Below, piece after piece: positions 8,371-16,006 of a DNA stretch of 64,000 nucleotides. The translations under genes and the position numbers were made by a program. The stretch covers positions 620,001 to 684,000 of the forward strand of contig NZ_JAFBCP010000001.1 of assembly GCF_016907735.1 (NCBI RefSeq), in the 5' to 3' direction. The DNA comes from Brevibacterium paucivorans (GTDB taxonomy: Bacteria > Actinomycetota > Actinomycetes > Actinomycetales > Brevibacteriaceae). Each line of letters opens with the position of its first letter. The first letter of the stretch is position 1. Below the pieces are notes generated by a model. The model did no database searches, was not told the DNA's origin, and was given only the letters and a program-made list of their open reading frames with translations.

Positions 8371-11300
8371 CTACTGGCCAAAACTAAAAGGGTTCTGCCC
8401 TGGCTGTCCAGGACCGGACTGACCTGGCCCGGATTGCCCGGGGCCGTTCTGGAATGGATTGTTTGGAGGTTGTCCAGGGGCTCCCGGTCCCGAGGTGCCA
8501 GGCCCGTTTCCCGGTCCGCCACCTGGTCCGGGGAAGGCTGGCCCGCTTCCAGGGCCACCGGGGTTGTTGCCCGGATTTCCGCTTGGGCCTGCACCTGGGC
8601 CACTTGGGCCTGCGCCTGGTCCGGGGAATCCGGGACCCGACGGTGGTCCAGCAGGGGGCTGGCCGCCAGGCCCGGCTGGCGGCTGGTTACCAGGCCCGGC
8701 AGGGGGCTGCCCTTGCGGGGCAGCGCCCGGGCTGGCCGATCCTGGCCCACCGAACGGACTGGACGGAGCTTGTGAAGGTGCGCCCGCCTCGGTGAAGGGG
8801 TTGGCCTGCGGCTCAGACGGACCGCCGAACGGCGAGTCGTGCCCAGCAGGGGCTTGCGCACCCGTGGACGGCAGACGGTCGATGAGATCGCCAGCTTCAC
8901 GTGCGATTTCGTCTTCCATCTTTTCACGTTGCTTCACGTCGATGTTTCCGGCGAGCAGCACAAGGATTTCGGCTTGGTCGTCGCGCATACCTTCGCCACG
9001 CATGACCAACCAGTGGTTGTGAACCGCTAAAGGCAGTCGCGCTGGGCGACGTGCAGGGTCGTGCTTGGACACGCTCATTGGCACATCAGCGACCACGTAT
9101 CCCTGACCCAGAGGTGATCCGCCCATCTTTGTCTTCAGCGTGATCCCTGCGGCATCGATCTGGCGGGAGCCACCCGAGTCGATCATGACGGTATTGCGCA
9201 TATCGCCCTGTTCGAACGCGAAACGTGAACCGTCACGCGTCACTCCAGAGGACGTCTTTTCAATCTGTGCGCGAACCGCGACCAGTGGCTGCGACGGGAT
9301 CTTCGCACCCCACCACTTGACGATGTAAAGAATCAGTAGCGGGATTCCCGGCCCCAGCAACAAAGCGATGATGAGGGTCGTAACGAAGTTGAGCGTGTTG
9401 AGAGGCTTGACGGCACTCGCGGTGAACTCAACTTTGGTTTTCACCGGTTCGCCCTGGCCGTTTTCAGACGAGGATACGACCACGAACGTTCCGTTGATCG
9501 CACCGTTGCCCTGCTGGTCGGAGGCCAGCTTCAGACCCAGATCCTCACCGGCTTTCACACAGTTGTCCTTGCTCGAAGCGTCGGAGGACACCTGCACCTT
9601 GTCTAGCCCTTGAGGCGAGGCAACCACCTCGGTGGAGTCCGGTTCTACCCACGCGCAACCTTTTCCGCCCAGCTTCAGAACCGAATCGAGGTCGATCTTG
9701 CCTTTAGCTTCCCCAAAGTCCACTTTGGTAGGCACGGTTGGGTAGTCCAGTGGCGGTTGCACCGTCACTGGGAGGGCCACAGTAGCGGGGCTCAGCTTGG
9801 TACCTTTGACTTCTTTTCCGTCAGAGTCTTTCGCCGAGGCGGTCGTCAGTTCCAGCGACAGGTTGAGGGTCCCGCCACCGGTAGGTGCATTGCCGAGGTC
9901 CCAGTCGGTTGGCTTGGTGATGTCACCAAATGAGCTGGTGTCGGTCAGCGTGGTTTGTTTTCCGGCGGAGTCGGTGAACGACGCGGTGAATTTACCTGTG
10001 CTGGTGATGGAGTCCACGGGCACGTCGTTACCTTCGCGGTCGTGCAGAGCGAAGGTGACGTCTTTCAGGGTGGATCCGGCGCGCACGTCAGCTTTGTCTT
10101 TATCGGGCCACGCGGGAACGATTCCCGGAGTGATGTGGAGGTTTGATTTGGACTTCGCTTGTGAGTCTGCGCCTTCGTCGGTAATAAACGCCAGGCGCCA
10201 CACACCTACCCACGGGCCTTTGTCGCCGATCTTGCCCTTCGACGTTCCGTCGAGTCGGAAACTGAGGCTCTTGCCGGTTTCCCACGAGTACGTGAGCGGT
10301 ACGCCAGAGACTTCCTTCTTTTCGTTCTTTGCGTCCTTTTTCAGGTCGACGATTTTTCCGTCGGGACCTTGGATCGCAGCCCGGAGACCGTCGGCTGTTG
10401 CGGTGGCAAAACCATCAACGTCTTGTGTGGTGTTGTCCAGGACGAACGTGTGGGCTTCGTTCTGGCAGAAGTCTTTGACACATACACCGTGGTCGTTGGT
10501 GACGGGCTTTTGCCCCAGGCCAGAGATCGAGTCGAATGCGATGAGCAAACTGTCGATGTCGGATGCGAGGTAGAACTCGCCGGGAACGGGGTCGGTGAGG
10601 TCACCACATGATTTGCCGCCGCTGTCTTTACCGGTTGCGATTGACCGCATGAGGTCGAATTCTTTTCCGTCTTTCGACCCTAGCCCCACACCGAACATAG
10701 CCACGCGAGAGCTTCGTAGCTGGTCGGCTAGACCACCGGAGCGGCAGATATCTTCACGCGCCTTTTCTTCGACCTTCTTGGTACCGTCTTCGGTTTTCAG
10801 GCTGATGTCTGGCGCGAATGGTTTGGTTTCTCCGTACTTGTTGGCCATGTTGCCTTTGCGAACTTCGTAGTCGAGTTCACCGTCGGAGAACCAGATGATC
10901 GCCTGGCAGCTCTTTGCGTCGCTTCCGCGGTCGTGGGCGCGCTTGGAGAGTTGTTTGCGCGCTTCGTCCATTGCCGTCCAGTAGTCGGTGTCAATACCGC
11001 TGGTCCGGTTGGACAGGTCGTTGATGGCACCGCGGAGGTTGTCGACGTCGCCGTCGTTCTTGACTTCTTGCCAGTCACGCACGGTGGAGTATTCGTGGCC
11101 GAAACCGCTGACGGCAACCGAGAGGTTGCCCGATTTAGTCAGCTTCGACATGCGCGAAACCAGGTGCAGCCCGGAGGTCACACGCGCGTTGTTAGGGTCG
11201 CTGTCGACCAGGCTCCCGGATTCGTCCACCAGAATAAGAACGTCGATGTTGCCACCTGCGGCGGCGCAGGCTGAGAACTGTTCTGGGAGCGGTTTTGAAC

Positions 11301-11472
11301 TGCCGAGGTCGCTCCCCCCTGATTTCTGTGAGTCACCGCTGTCCTGTGACGGCTCCTCGCTTGGTTGGGCGTGAACGGGGGTGGACAGACCCGCAAGACT
11401 CTGCGCTAGAAGAATGAATACGGCTACGAAGCCGATGAGAAGTTTGCTTGCGTGCGAACGAACGTTTTTCAC
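8371..11472 (-). CDS. Secreted, membrane-anchored VWA-domain protein with collagen-like Gly-Pro tail
   Basis: Starting at the GTG that overlaps the previous stop (GTGA, with GGGTGGGA just upstream) gives 1033 aa with an N-terminal signal peptide ending near VHA-Q. An ATG 15 nt further upstream is possible but has no ribosome site. A von Willebrand A domain follows, with the metal-site motif DESGS at about 83-87. Extracellular beta-rich sequence then runs to one membrane helix at about 691-722. Inside, after a charged domain, the last 150 residues are a Gly/Pro/Gln low-complexity tail with repeated PPAGPG and SGPGQ units and the motifs ANPF, NNPF and QNPF. This topology puts the adhesive VWA domain outside and the tail inside, next to the tubulin-like GTPase encoded 28 nt downstream. 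Ligand unknown. Confidence 0.88.
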   Translation of the reverse strand: MKNVRSHASKLLIGFVAVFILLAQSLAGLSTPVHAQPSEEPSQDSGDSQKSGGSDLGSSKPLPEQFSACAAAGGNIDVLILVDESGSLVDSDPNNARVTSGLHLVSRMSKLTKSGNLSVAVSGFGHEYSTVRDWQEVKNDGDVDNLRGAINDLSNRTSGIDTDYWTAMDEARKQLSKRAHDRGSDAKSCQAIIWFSDGELDYEVRKGNMANKYGETKPFAPDISLKTEDGTKKVEEKAREDICRSGGLADQLRSSRVAMFGVGLGSKDGKEFDLMRSIATGKDSGGKSCGDLTDPVPGEFYLASDIDSLLIAFDSISGLGQKPVTNDHGVCVKDFCQNEAHTFVLDNTTQDVDGFATATADGLRAAIQGPDGKIVDLKKDAKNEKKEVSGVPLTYSWETGKSLSFRLDGTSKGKIGDKGPWVGVWRLAFITDEGADSQAKSKSNLHITPGIVPAWPDKDKADVRAGSTLKDVTFALHDREGNDVPVDSITSTGKFTASFTDSAGKQTTLTDTSSFGDITKPTDWDLGNAPTGGGTLNLSLELTTASAKDSDGKEVKGTKLSPATVALPVTVQPPLDYPTVPTKVDFGEAKGKIDLDSVLKLGGKGCAWVEPDSTEVVASPQGLDKVQVSSDASSKDNCVKAGEDLGLKLASDQQGNGAINGTFVVVSSSENGQGEPVKTKVEFTASAVKPLNTLNFVTTLIIALLLGPGIPLLILYIVKWWGAKIPSQPLVAVRAQIEKTSSGVTRDGSRFAFEQGDMRNTVMIDSGGSRQIDAAGITLKTKMGGSPLGQGYVVADVPMSVSKHDPARRPARLPLAVHNHWLVMRGEGMRDDQAEILVLLAGNIDVKQREKMEDEIAREAGDLIDRLPSTGAQAPAGHDSPFGGPSEPQANPFTEAGAPSQAPSSPFGGPGSASPGAAPQGQPPAGPGNQPPAGPGGQPPAGPPSGPGFPGPGAGPSGPGAGPSGNPGNNPGGPGSGPAFPGPGGGPGNGPGTSGPGAPGQPPNNPFQNGPGQSGPGQSGPGQPGQNPFSFGQ

Positions 11473-12032
11473 AGGTGTCCCACCCATAGTGCGGTCAGAA
11501 TTGCGGTCACGATCACGGCGATCAACGTCAGGATCGCGGCCACCCAGTACAGGGTTGTTGCTGCTGGGCGCGAGGCGTACATCCCACCGGCTCGCCTGCG
11601 GACGTCAGTGGTGGTGAAGTTTCCTAGCATGAGGATCGCAACTGGCCCGGCGATGAGCCATCCGATGATGCCTGTGAAGCCCCACGGCAAAACCGCGATG
11701 ATAATTCCCAGGACCGCGCATCCAAGAACAATGAAGAGGATGTGCATGGGTGGCCCTGCAACCGTGAGATCACCGGAACTGGTTTCTGGCGCAAACGGAG
11801 CGTTCGGGGCTTGCTGGGCGCCCGGCTGATGCGAAGGATCTTGGGATTCGAAAGGGTTGGACGCTTGAGGCGCGTGACCCTGTTGTGGTGCTTGAGGTGA
11901 CGCGCCATGTTGCGGTGACGCACCCGGTTGGGGTGCCATGCCCGGCTGCTGTGCAGCTGGACCCCCTGGCTGGTTCGCAGGTGAGCTACCAAAGGGGTTG
12001 CCACCTGACCCTGATCCAAACGGCACCGACAC
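11469..12032 (-). CDS. Small membrane protein with disordered Pro/Gln-rich N-terminus, first gene of the tubulin-like/VWA operon
   Basis: 187 aa from a GTG start preceded by AAAGGGGG. The first 95 residues are rich in Pro, Gln, Gly and Ser and carry the motifs GGNPFGSS and SNPFESQ. The remainder has three hydrophobic helices: two between about 97 and 137 and one near 158-183, separated by a basic loop (DVRRRAGG). No family is recognised. It is the promoter-proximal gene, and its stop overlaps the start of the VWA gene, so the two are co-translated. It shares NPF motifs with the VWA and 899-aa proteins, which suggests that it belongs to the same membrane complex. Confidence 0.8.
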   Translation of the reverse strand: MSVPFGSGSGGNPFGSSPANQPGGPAAQQPGMAPQPGASPQHGASPQAPQQGHAPQASNPFESQDPSHQPGAQQAPNAPFAPETSSGDLTVAGPPMHILFIVLGCAVLGIIIAVLPWGFTGIIGWLIAGPVAILMLGNFTTTDVRRRAGGMYASRPAATTLYWVAAILTLIAVIVTAILTALWVGHL

Positions 12033-12145
12033 CGTGGCCCCCTTTCACACCTCGTGCTCGAAATCACACGTTCTCATTCTGCCAGAGCACGAACTCTTCA
12101 ACCATAACAACGTTGAGAACCACGCAATGTCACAACTTTTGTTTT

Positions 12146-12161
12146 GTATCAGATCTGATAC
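12146..12161. promoter_or_regulatory. 16-bp perfect palindrome, candidate operator upstream of the tubulin-like/VWA operon
   Basis: The sequence GTATCAGATCTGATAC is a perfect inverted repeat, located 114 bp before the first GTG of the operon and between it and the oligopeptide importer terminator hairpin. Its size and symmetry fit a dimeric repressor site (GntR-like sites look similar). No regulator gene lies next to it, so the cognate protein is unknown. Confidence 0.4.
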
Positions 12162-12176
12162 TACGGCCTACGCGAG

Positions 12177-12212
12177 GCCGTTCCTTGTCATTCTTACACG
12201 ACAAGGAACGGC
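12177..12212 (-). terminator. Hairpin after the oligopeptide importer operon
   Basis: A perfect 13-bp stem (12177-12189 with 12200-12212) and a 10-nt loop begin about 9 nt beyond the stop codon of the importer ATPase gene. It lacks a clear T-run on the minus strand, so termination may be incomplete, allowing some read-through into the next operon. Confidence 0.55.
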
Positions 12213-12221
12213 AAAATAGTT

Positions 12222-13880
12222 TCAGCTTGCTTCTTCGATTCCGAGTTCATTTCCGGGAATCGACGCGAGCAGTTTGCGCGTATATGGGTGGCGCGGGTTG
12301 GTGAACACTTCTTCCGAGCTTGCGGCTTCGACCAGTTCCCCGTCCTTCATCACGCACACATAGTCAGAGATGAGCCTGACAACCGCGAGGTCGTGCGAGA
12401 TAAAGAGGTACGACAAGCCCAGTTCTTCCTGCAGTTTCTTCAGCAGGGTCAGGATCTGGTCTTGGACCAGCACGTCGAGTGCGCTCACGGGTTCGTCGCA
12501 CACGATGAGGTCTGGGTTAAGCGCAAGTGCGCGAGCGATCGAAATGCGTTGCCGTTGCCCACCCGAGAGCTCGGCCGGGTACCTGCGGTAAAAGTGCTGT
12601 GGAAGCGCCACTTGTTCCATAAGTTCAAGAACGCGTTTGCGTCGCTCTGTGGCATTCCCCCGCTTGTAGGCAGCCAGTGGTTCCTCGATGATCCTTCCCA
12701 CCGTGAACATAGGATTCAACGATGAATAGGGATCCTGGAATACTGCTTGCACACGTTGCCGGAAGTCTCTGAGGTCTTTGCCTTTGAGCGTCAGAACGTC
12801 TTTTCCGTCAAACGTGATGGAACCGCCCGTGGGCTCGATGAGTTTCAGCAACATGCGAGCCGTAGTCGTTTTCCCGGAACCGGACTCCCCCACGATCGAC
12901 ACGGTTTTTCCTCGTGGAATCTCCAAGCTCACGTTCTTCGCAGCGTAGAAATCGTCATGTCCACGCACTGGGTACACCTTTGTGAGGCCAGATACTTCTA
13001 CGAGAGGTTTCTCTTCTGGCTCTTGGGTGGCGGTGTCCTCCGTCTTGTGCTCGTGAGCGATCAGACGAGTGGCAGCAACCGACGGGGCCGCGTTGACGAG
13101 CGACTGGGTGTACGGGTGTTGCGGGTCCTCCAAAAGCTGGCGAGCCGACCCAGTTTCCACGACCTTTCCTCGGTGCATGACCACCAAGTTCTGGGCGCGT
13201 TCGGCTGCGAGCCCCAGGTCGTGTGTGATGAGGAGGACTGACGTTCCCAGCTCGGCCGTCATCGAGTCGATCTGGTCAAGGATGACCTGCTGAACTGTGA
13301 CGTCCAACGCCGAGGTGGGCTCATCTGCGATGAGAAGTTTGGGTTTGCATGCCAAGGCAATCGCGATGAGGGCACGCTGTCGAAGTCCGCCCGAAAGTTC
13401 GTGCGGGTATTGTTTTGAGCGTCGCTCGGGTTCCGGGATACCGGCCCGAGTCATCACCTCAATGACCTGATCCTTGACCGTGTCTTTCGTTGCCAACTTG
13501 TGTGTGAGGAGGGTTTCGGAAATCTGGGTTCCGATTCGCGACACCGGGTTGAGGTTACTCATGGGGTCCTGTGGCACCAGCCCGATCTGACGACCTCGGA
13601 TGCCACGCATTTTTGGTTCCGGAAGCCCAACAAGCTCTTGGCTGTCAAACAGAATGGAACCAGAGGTCACTTGTCCGCTACCGGGTAGCAGACCAATAGT
13701 CGCCATTGCGGTTGTGGATTTACCGGATCCTGACTCCCCCACTATTGCAAGGGTTCCACCGGCAGGCAGTTCCATGCTGGCGCCTTCTACGGCCTGTACT
13801 TTGCCGTGCATTGTGGTGAACGAGACTTCGAGGTCCCGAATCGTTAGGAGGTTCGTTGTGTTTTCTGGGGTCTGAGTCAT
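12222..13880 (-). CDS. Oligopeptide/dipeptide ABC importer, fused double ATPase subunit (DppD-DppF type)
   Basis: 552 aa with two complete ABC nucleotide-binding domains. The first has Walker A GESGSGKST near residue 48, signature LSGGLRQRA and Walker B LLIADEP. The second has Walker A GESGSGKTT near 328, signature LSGGQRQR and Walker B LIVCDEP. Such fusions of DppD and DppF are common in Actinobacteria. It powers import of peptides (or another ligand such as nickel) through the two permeases encoded immediately upstream; the gap to the upstream permease gene is 4 nt. The ligand cannot be read from the ATPase. It is the last gene of a four-gene importer operon. Confidence 0.93.
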   Translation of the reverse strand: MTQTPENTTNLLTIRDLEVSFTTMHGKVQAVEGASMELPAGGTLAIVGESGSGKSTTAMATIGLLPGSGQVTSGSILFDSQELVGLPEPKMRGIRGRQIGLVPQDPMSNLNPVSRIGTQISETLLTHKLATKDTVKDQVIEVMTRAGIPEPERRSKQYPHELSGGLRQRALIAIALACKPKLLIADEPTSALDVTVQQVILDQIDSMTAELGTSVLLITHDLGLAAERAQNLVVMHRGKVVETGSARQLLEDPQHPYTQSLVNAAPSVAATRLIAHEHKTEDTATQEPEEKPLVEVSGLTKVYPVRGHDDFYAAKNVSLEIPRGKTVSIVGESGSGKTTTARMLLKLIEPTGGSITFDGKDVLTLKGKDLRDFRQRVQAVFQDPYSSLNPMFTVGRIIEEPLAAYKRGNATERRKRVLELMEQVALPQHFYRRYPAELSGGQRQRISIARALALNPDLIVCDEPVSALDVLVQDQILTLLKKLQEELGLSYLFISHDLAVVRLISDYVCVMKDGELVEAASSEEVFTNPRHPYTRKLLASIPGNELGIEEAS

Positions 13881-13884
13881 GGTG

Positions 13885-14883
13885 TCACCTTGCCCGTGAT
13901 TTAGGGTCGAGAGCTTCGCGGAGCGATTCGCCCATAAGGGTGAAGCCCAAAGCGGTCAGAGCGATGCAAGCACCGGGGAGGAATGCGAGCCACGGCGCGG
14001 TTCCCAGTTCGGACTGCGCATAGGTCAGCATGCGTCCCCATTCGGCTGTTTCTGGACGTCCACCACCAAGCCCCAGGAACGACAGCGCAGCTGCGTCAAT
14101 CACGGCGGTCGCAAGCGTCAAAGTCGCCTGCACGATCACCGGCCCCAACGAGTTGGGGAGAATGTGACTCATGGTGATGGTGCCTCGGCTAAGCCCCAGC
14201 GTCTGCGCGGCCAGCACGTAGTCTTGGCCTTTCTGCGTAAGCATGGATGAGCGCAGAAGGCGAGCGAAAATGGGGACCTGCGAAACACCAATCGCGATCA
14301 TGACCGCGTACGGAGTCTGTCCCAAAATAGCTGCGATCGAAACTGCGAGCAGAAGGTTAGGAACTGACAGCAAGATGTCGACGATTCGCATGACCAGGCC
14401 GTCTACCCACCCGCCGAAGGTGCCTGCAAGCAAGCCCAAGAGCATTCCGCCCAGCAGACCCAGCGCAGTCGATACGACACCGATGACAAGTGATGCTTGC
14501 GCACCCCAAATGAGCTTGGAGAGGACGTCTCCACCAAAGCGGTCGAGTCCTAATGGGAATTGCGACAGTTCACCGGGCCCTGGAATGTGGCTGGGGGTAA
14601 TTTCGCGTGCTCCGGGGACCGAGGTGCCCGGATGTGGCGCGAGAAGAGGCGCCAAAATGCTGATCAGAATGAACAGCGCTACGATCACGAAACCCGTAAT
14701 GGCCGCGGGGTTCTTGCGGAGTCGCAAGAACGCATCTTTCCACACCGACGTACCTTTTTGGTCCATGGTGGGTTCCGATGTCTTTTGCGTCAGTCCCGCC
14801 TGAACCTGTTCGGGGCTTCCCGGAAGATTTTCGGCGTTGTCGGAAGTGGCGCCGCTTGGGTTTGGAGGAAGATTCATTGTCAT
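13885..14883 (-). CDS. Oligopeptide ABC importer permease (DppC type)
   Basis: 332 aa. It has an N-terminal cytoplasmic extension of about 45 residues, then a first membrane helix (FVIVALFILISILAPLL), a large periplasmic loop and five further helices. The binding-protein-dependent transport EAA loop is visible as the segment around AQTLGLSRGTITMSHILPN. This is the normal architecture of DppC/OppC. The ATG overlaps the stop of the dppB-like gene as ATGA. It forms the membrane pore together with the DppB-type protein. Confidence 0.93.
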   Translation of the reverse strand: MTMNLPPNPSGATSDNAENLPGSPEQVQAGLTQKTSEPTMDQKGTSVWKDAFLRLRKNPAAITGFVIVALFILISILAPLLAPHPGTSVPGAREITPSHIPGPGELSQFPLGLDRFGGDVLSKLIWGAQASLVIGVVSTALGLLGGMLLGLLAGTFGGWVDGLVMRIVDILLSVPNLLLAVSIAAILGQTPYAVMIAIGVSQVPIFARLLRSSMLTQKGQDYVLAAQTLGLSRGTITMSHILPNSLGPVIVQATLTLATAVIDAAALSFLGLGGGRPETAEWGRMLTYAQSELGTAPWLAFLPGACIALTALGFTLMGESLREALDPKSRAR

Positions 14884-15884
14884 GACACACGCACCCTCGG
14901 GTCGATGAGTCCGTATGAAACGTCAACGACCAGGTTGATGATCGAATAGATCAGGGCAATAAAGATGATGAAGCCTTGCAAAACGGGGAAGTCAAGATTG
15001 AAAATCGCACCCCATAGGAACGATCCGATCCCGTTGAACGCAAACACAGTTTCGGTAAGAACAGCACCGGAAATCAGCAATCCAAGTTGCAGACCCATTG
15101 TGGTGATTACGGGAAGCATCGAGTTCCGGATCACGAACCTGCTTCGGATCAGGCGAGGCGCCAGACCCTTCGCTTGTGCCGTGCGAACGTAGTCCGCGTT
15201 CTGTACTTCAAGAACAGCTGCGCGCGTGATGCGCGCGATGATCGCCAGCGGGATTGTTCCGAGGGCCACACCCGGAAGGATGAGGTGGAGGAACGCGTCC
15301 CAAGCGGCGTCGTACTCACCCGTGCTAATGCCGTCCCAGATGTAGAAGTTGGTGTAGTGCGTGGCGTCAATACGCGGGTCTTGCCGACCGTCTGTGGGCA
15401 GCCATCCCAGTTCGACTGCAAAAACCCATTTGAGGAGGAACGCCAAGAAGAACACGGGGATCACTACGCCAAAGAGCGAGAAGAGAACGGCTAGGTGATC
15501 TTGCCACTTGCCCACGTTGCGCGCTGCCCAATACCCCAGCGGAATTCCGACTGCTACTGCGAAGATAATCGCGAAAATTGACAGTTCTAATGTCGCTGGA
15601 AAGCGAGCTGCAAACTCTTCAAGAACAGGCCTGTTTGTGAGGATTGACCGGCCAAAGTCACCGGTCAAAATCTTCCCCATGTACGTGAAGTACTGCTCTA
15701 GGAGGGGGCGGTCGAAGCCGTATGCCTTGTTCACAGCCGCAATGGCCTCGGGCGTGGCTTTGTCACCCAACAGTGCGGTTGCCGGGCCACCTGGCAGAGC
15801 GCGCACCCACAAGAACAGAAGAATTGAGAGCCCAAAAAGCGTAGGGATAAGCAACAACAGCCGCTTGCCTATAAGTCGAAGCAC
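14880..15884 (-). CDS. Oligopeptide ABC importer permease (DppB type)
   Basis: 334 aa. The N-terminus (LIGKRLLLLIPTLFGLSILL) is the classic DppB/OppB first helix, followed by a large external loop and five more helices. The EAA-type loop is near VRTAQAKGLAPRLIRSRF. It is the second gene of the importer operon, separated from the binding-protein gene by 122 nt that contain two hairpins, and coupled by ATGA to the next permease. Confidence 0.93.
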   Translation of the reverse strand: MLRLIGKRLLLLIPTLFGLSILLFLWVRALPGGPATALLGDKATPEAIAAVNKAYGFDRPLLEQYFTYMGKILTGDFGRSILTNRPVLEEFAARFPATLELSIFAIIFAVAVGIPLGYWAARNVGKWQDHLAVLFSLFGVVIPVFFLAFLLKWVFAVELGWLPTDGRQDPRIDATHYTNFYIWDGISTGEYDAAWDAFLHLILPGVALGTIPLAIIARITRAAVLEVQNADYVRTAQAKGLAPRLIRSRFVIRNSMLPVITTMGLQLGLLISGAVLTETVFAFNGIGSFLWGAIFNLDFPVLQGFIIFIALIYSIINLVVDVSYGLIDPRVRVS

Positions 15885-15931
15885 GGGCAGATGCCTTTCA
15901 GTTGTAAGTCAGCGTCACAAAGACCGGCCCA

Positions 15932-15996
15932 AAGGGGTGGAGCGGAGCCGCTCCACCCCTTCAGGTGAGGTGTCAGACCAACGTGGCGGACACCTC
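15932..15996 (-). promoter_or_regulatory. Two tandem hairpins between binding-protein and permease genes
   Basis: A 14-bp stem with a very short loop (15932-15961) and an 8-bp stem (15967-15974 with 15989-15996) lie in the gap after the substrate-binding gene. Neither has a long T-run. Such elements usually reduce transcription or protect the upstream mRNA, so that more binding protein than permease is made. Confidence 0.5.
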
Positions 15997-16006
15997 GGGC
16001 GCGGTC

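Noticed and set aside
8459-9022. Plus-strand Gly/Pro-rich frame opposite the VWA tail
   Set aside because: It mirrors the repetitive codons of the VWA tail on the other strand. No start signal and no independent evidence.
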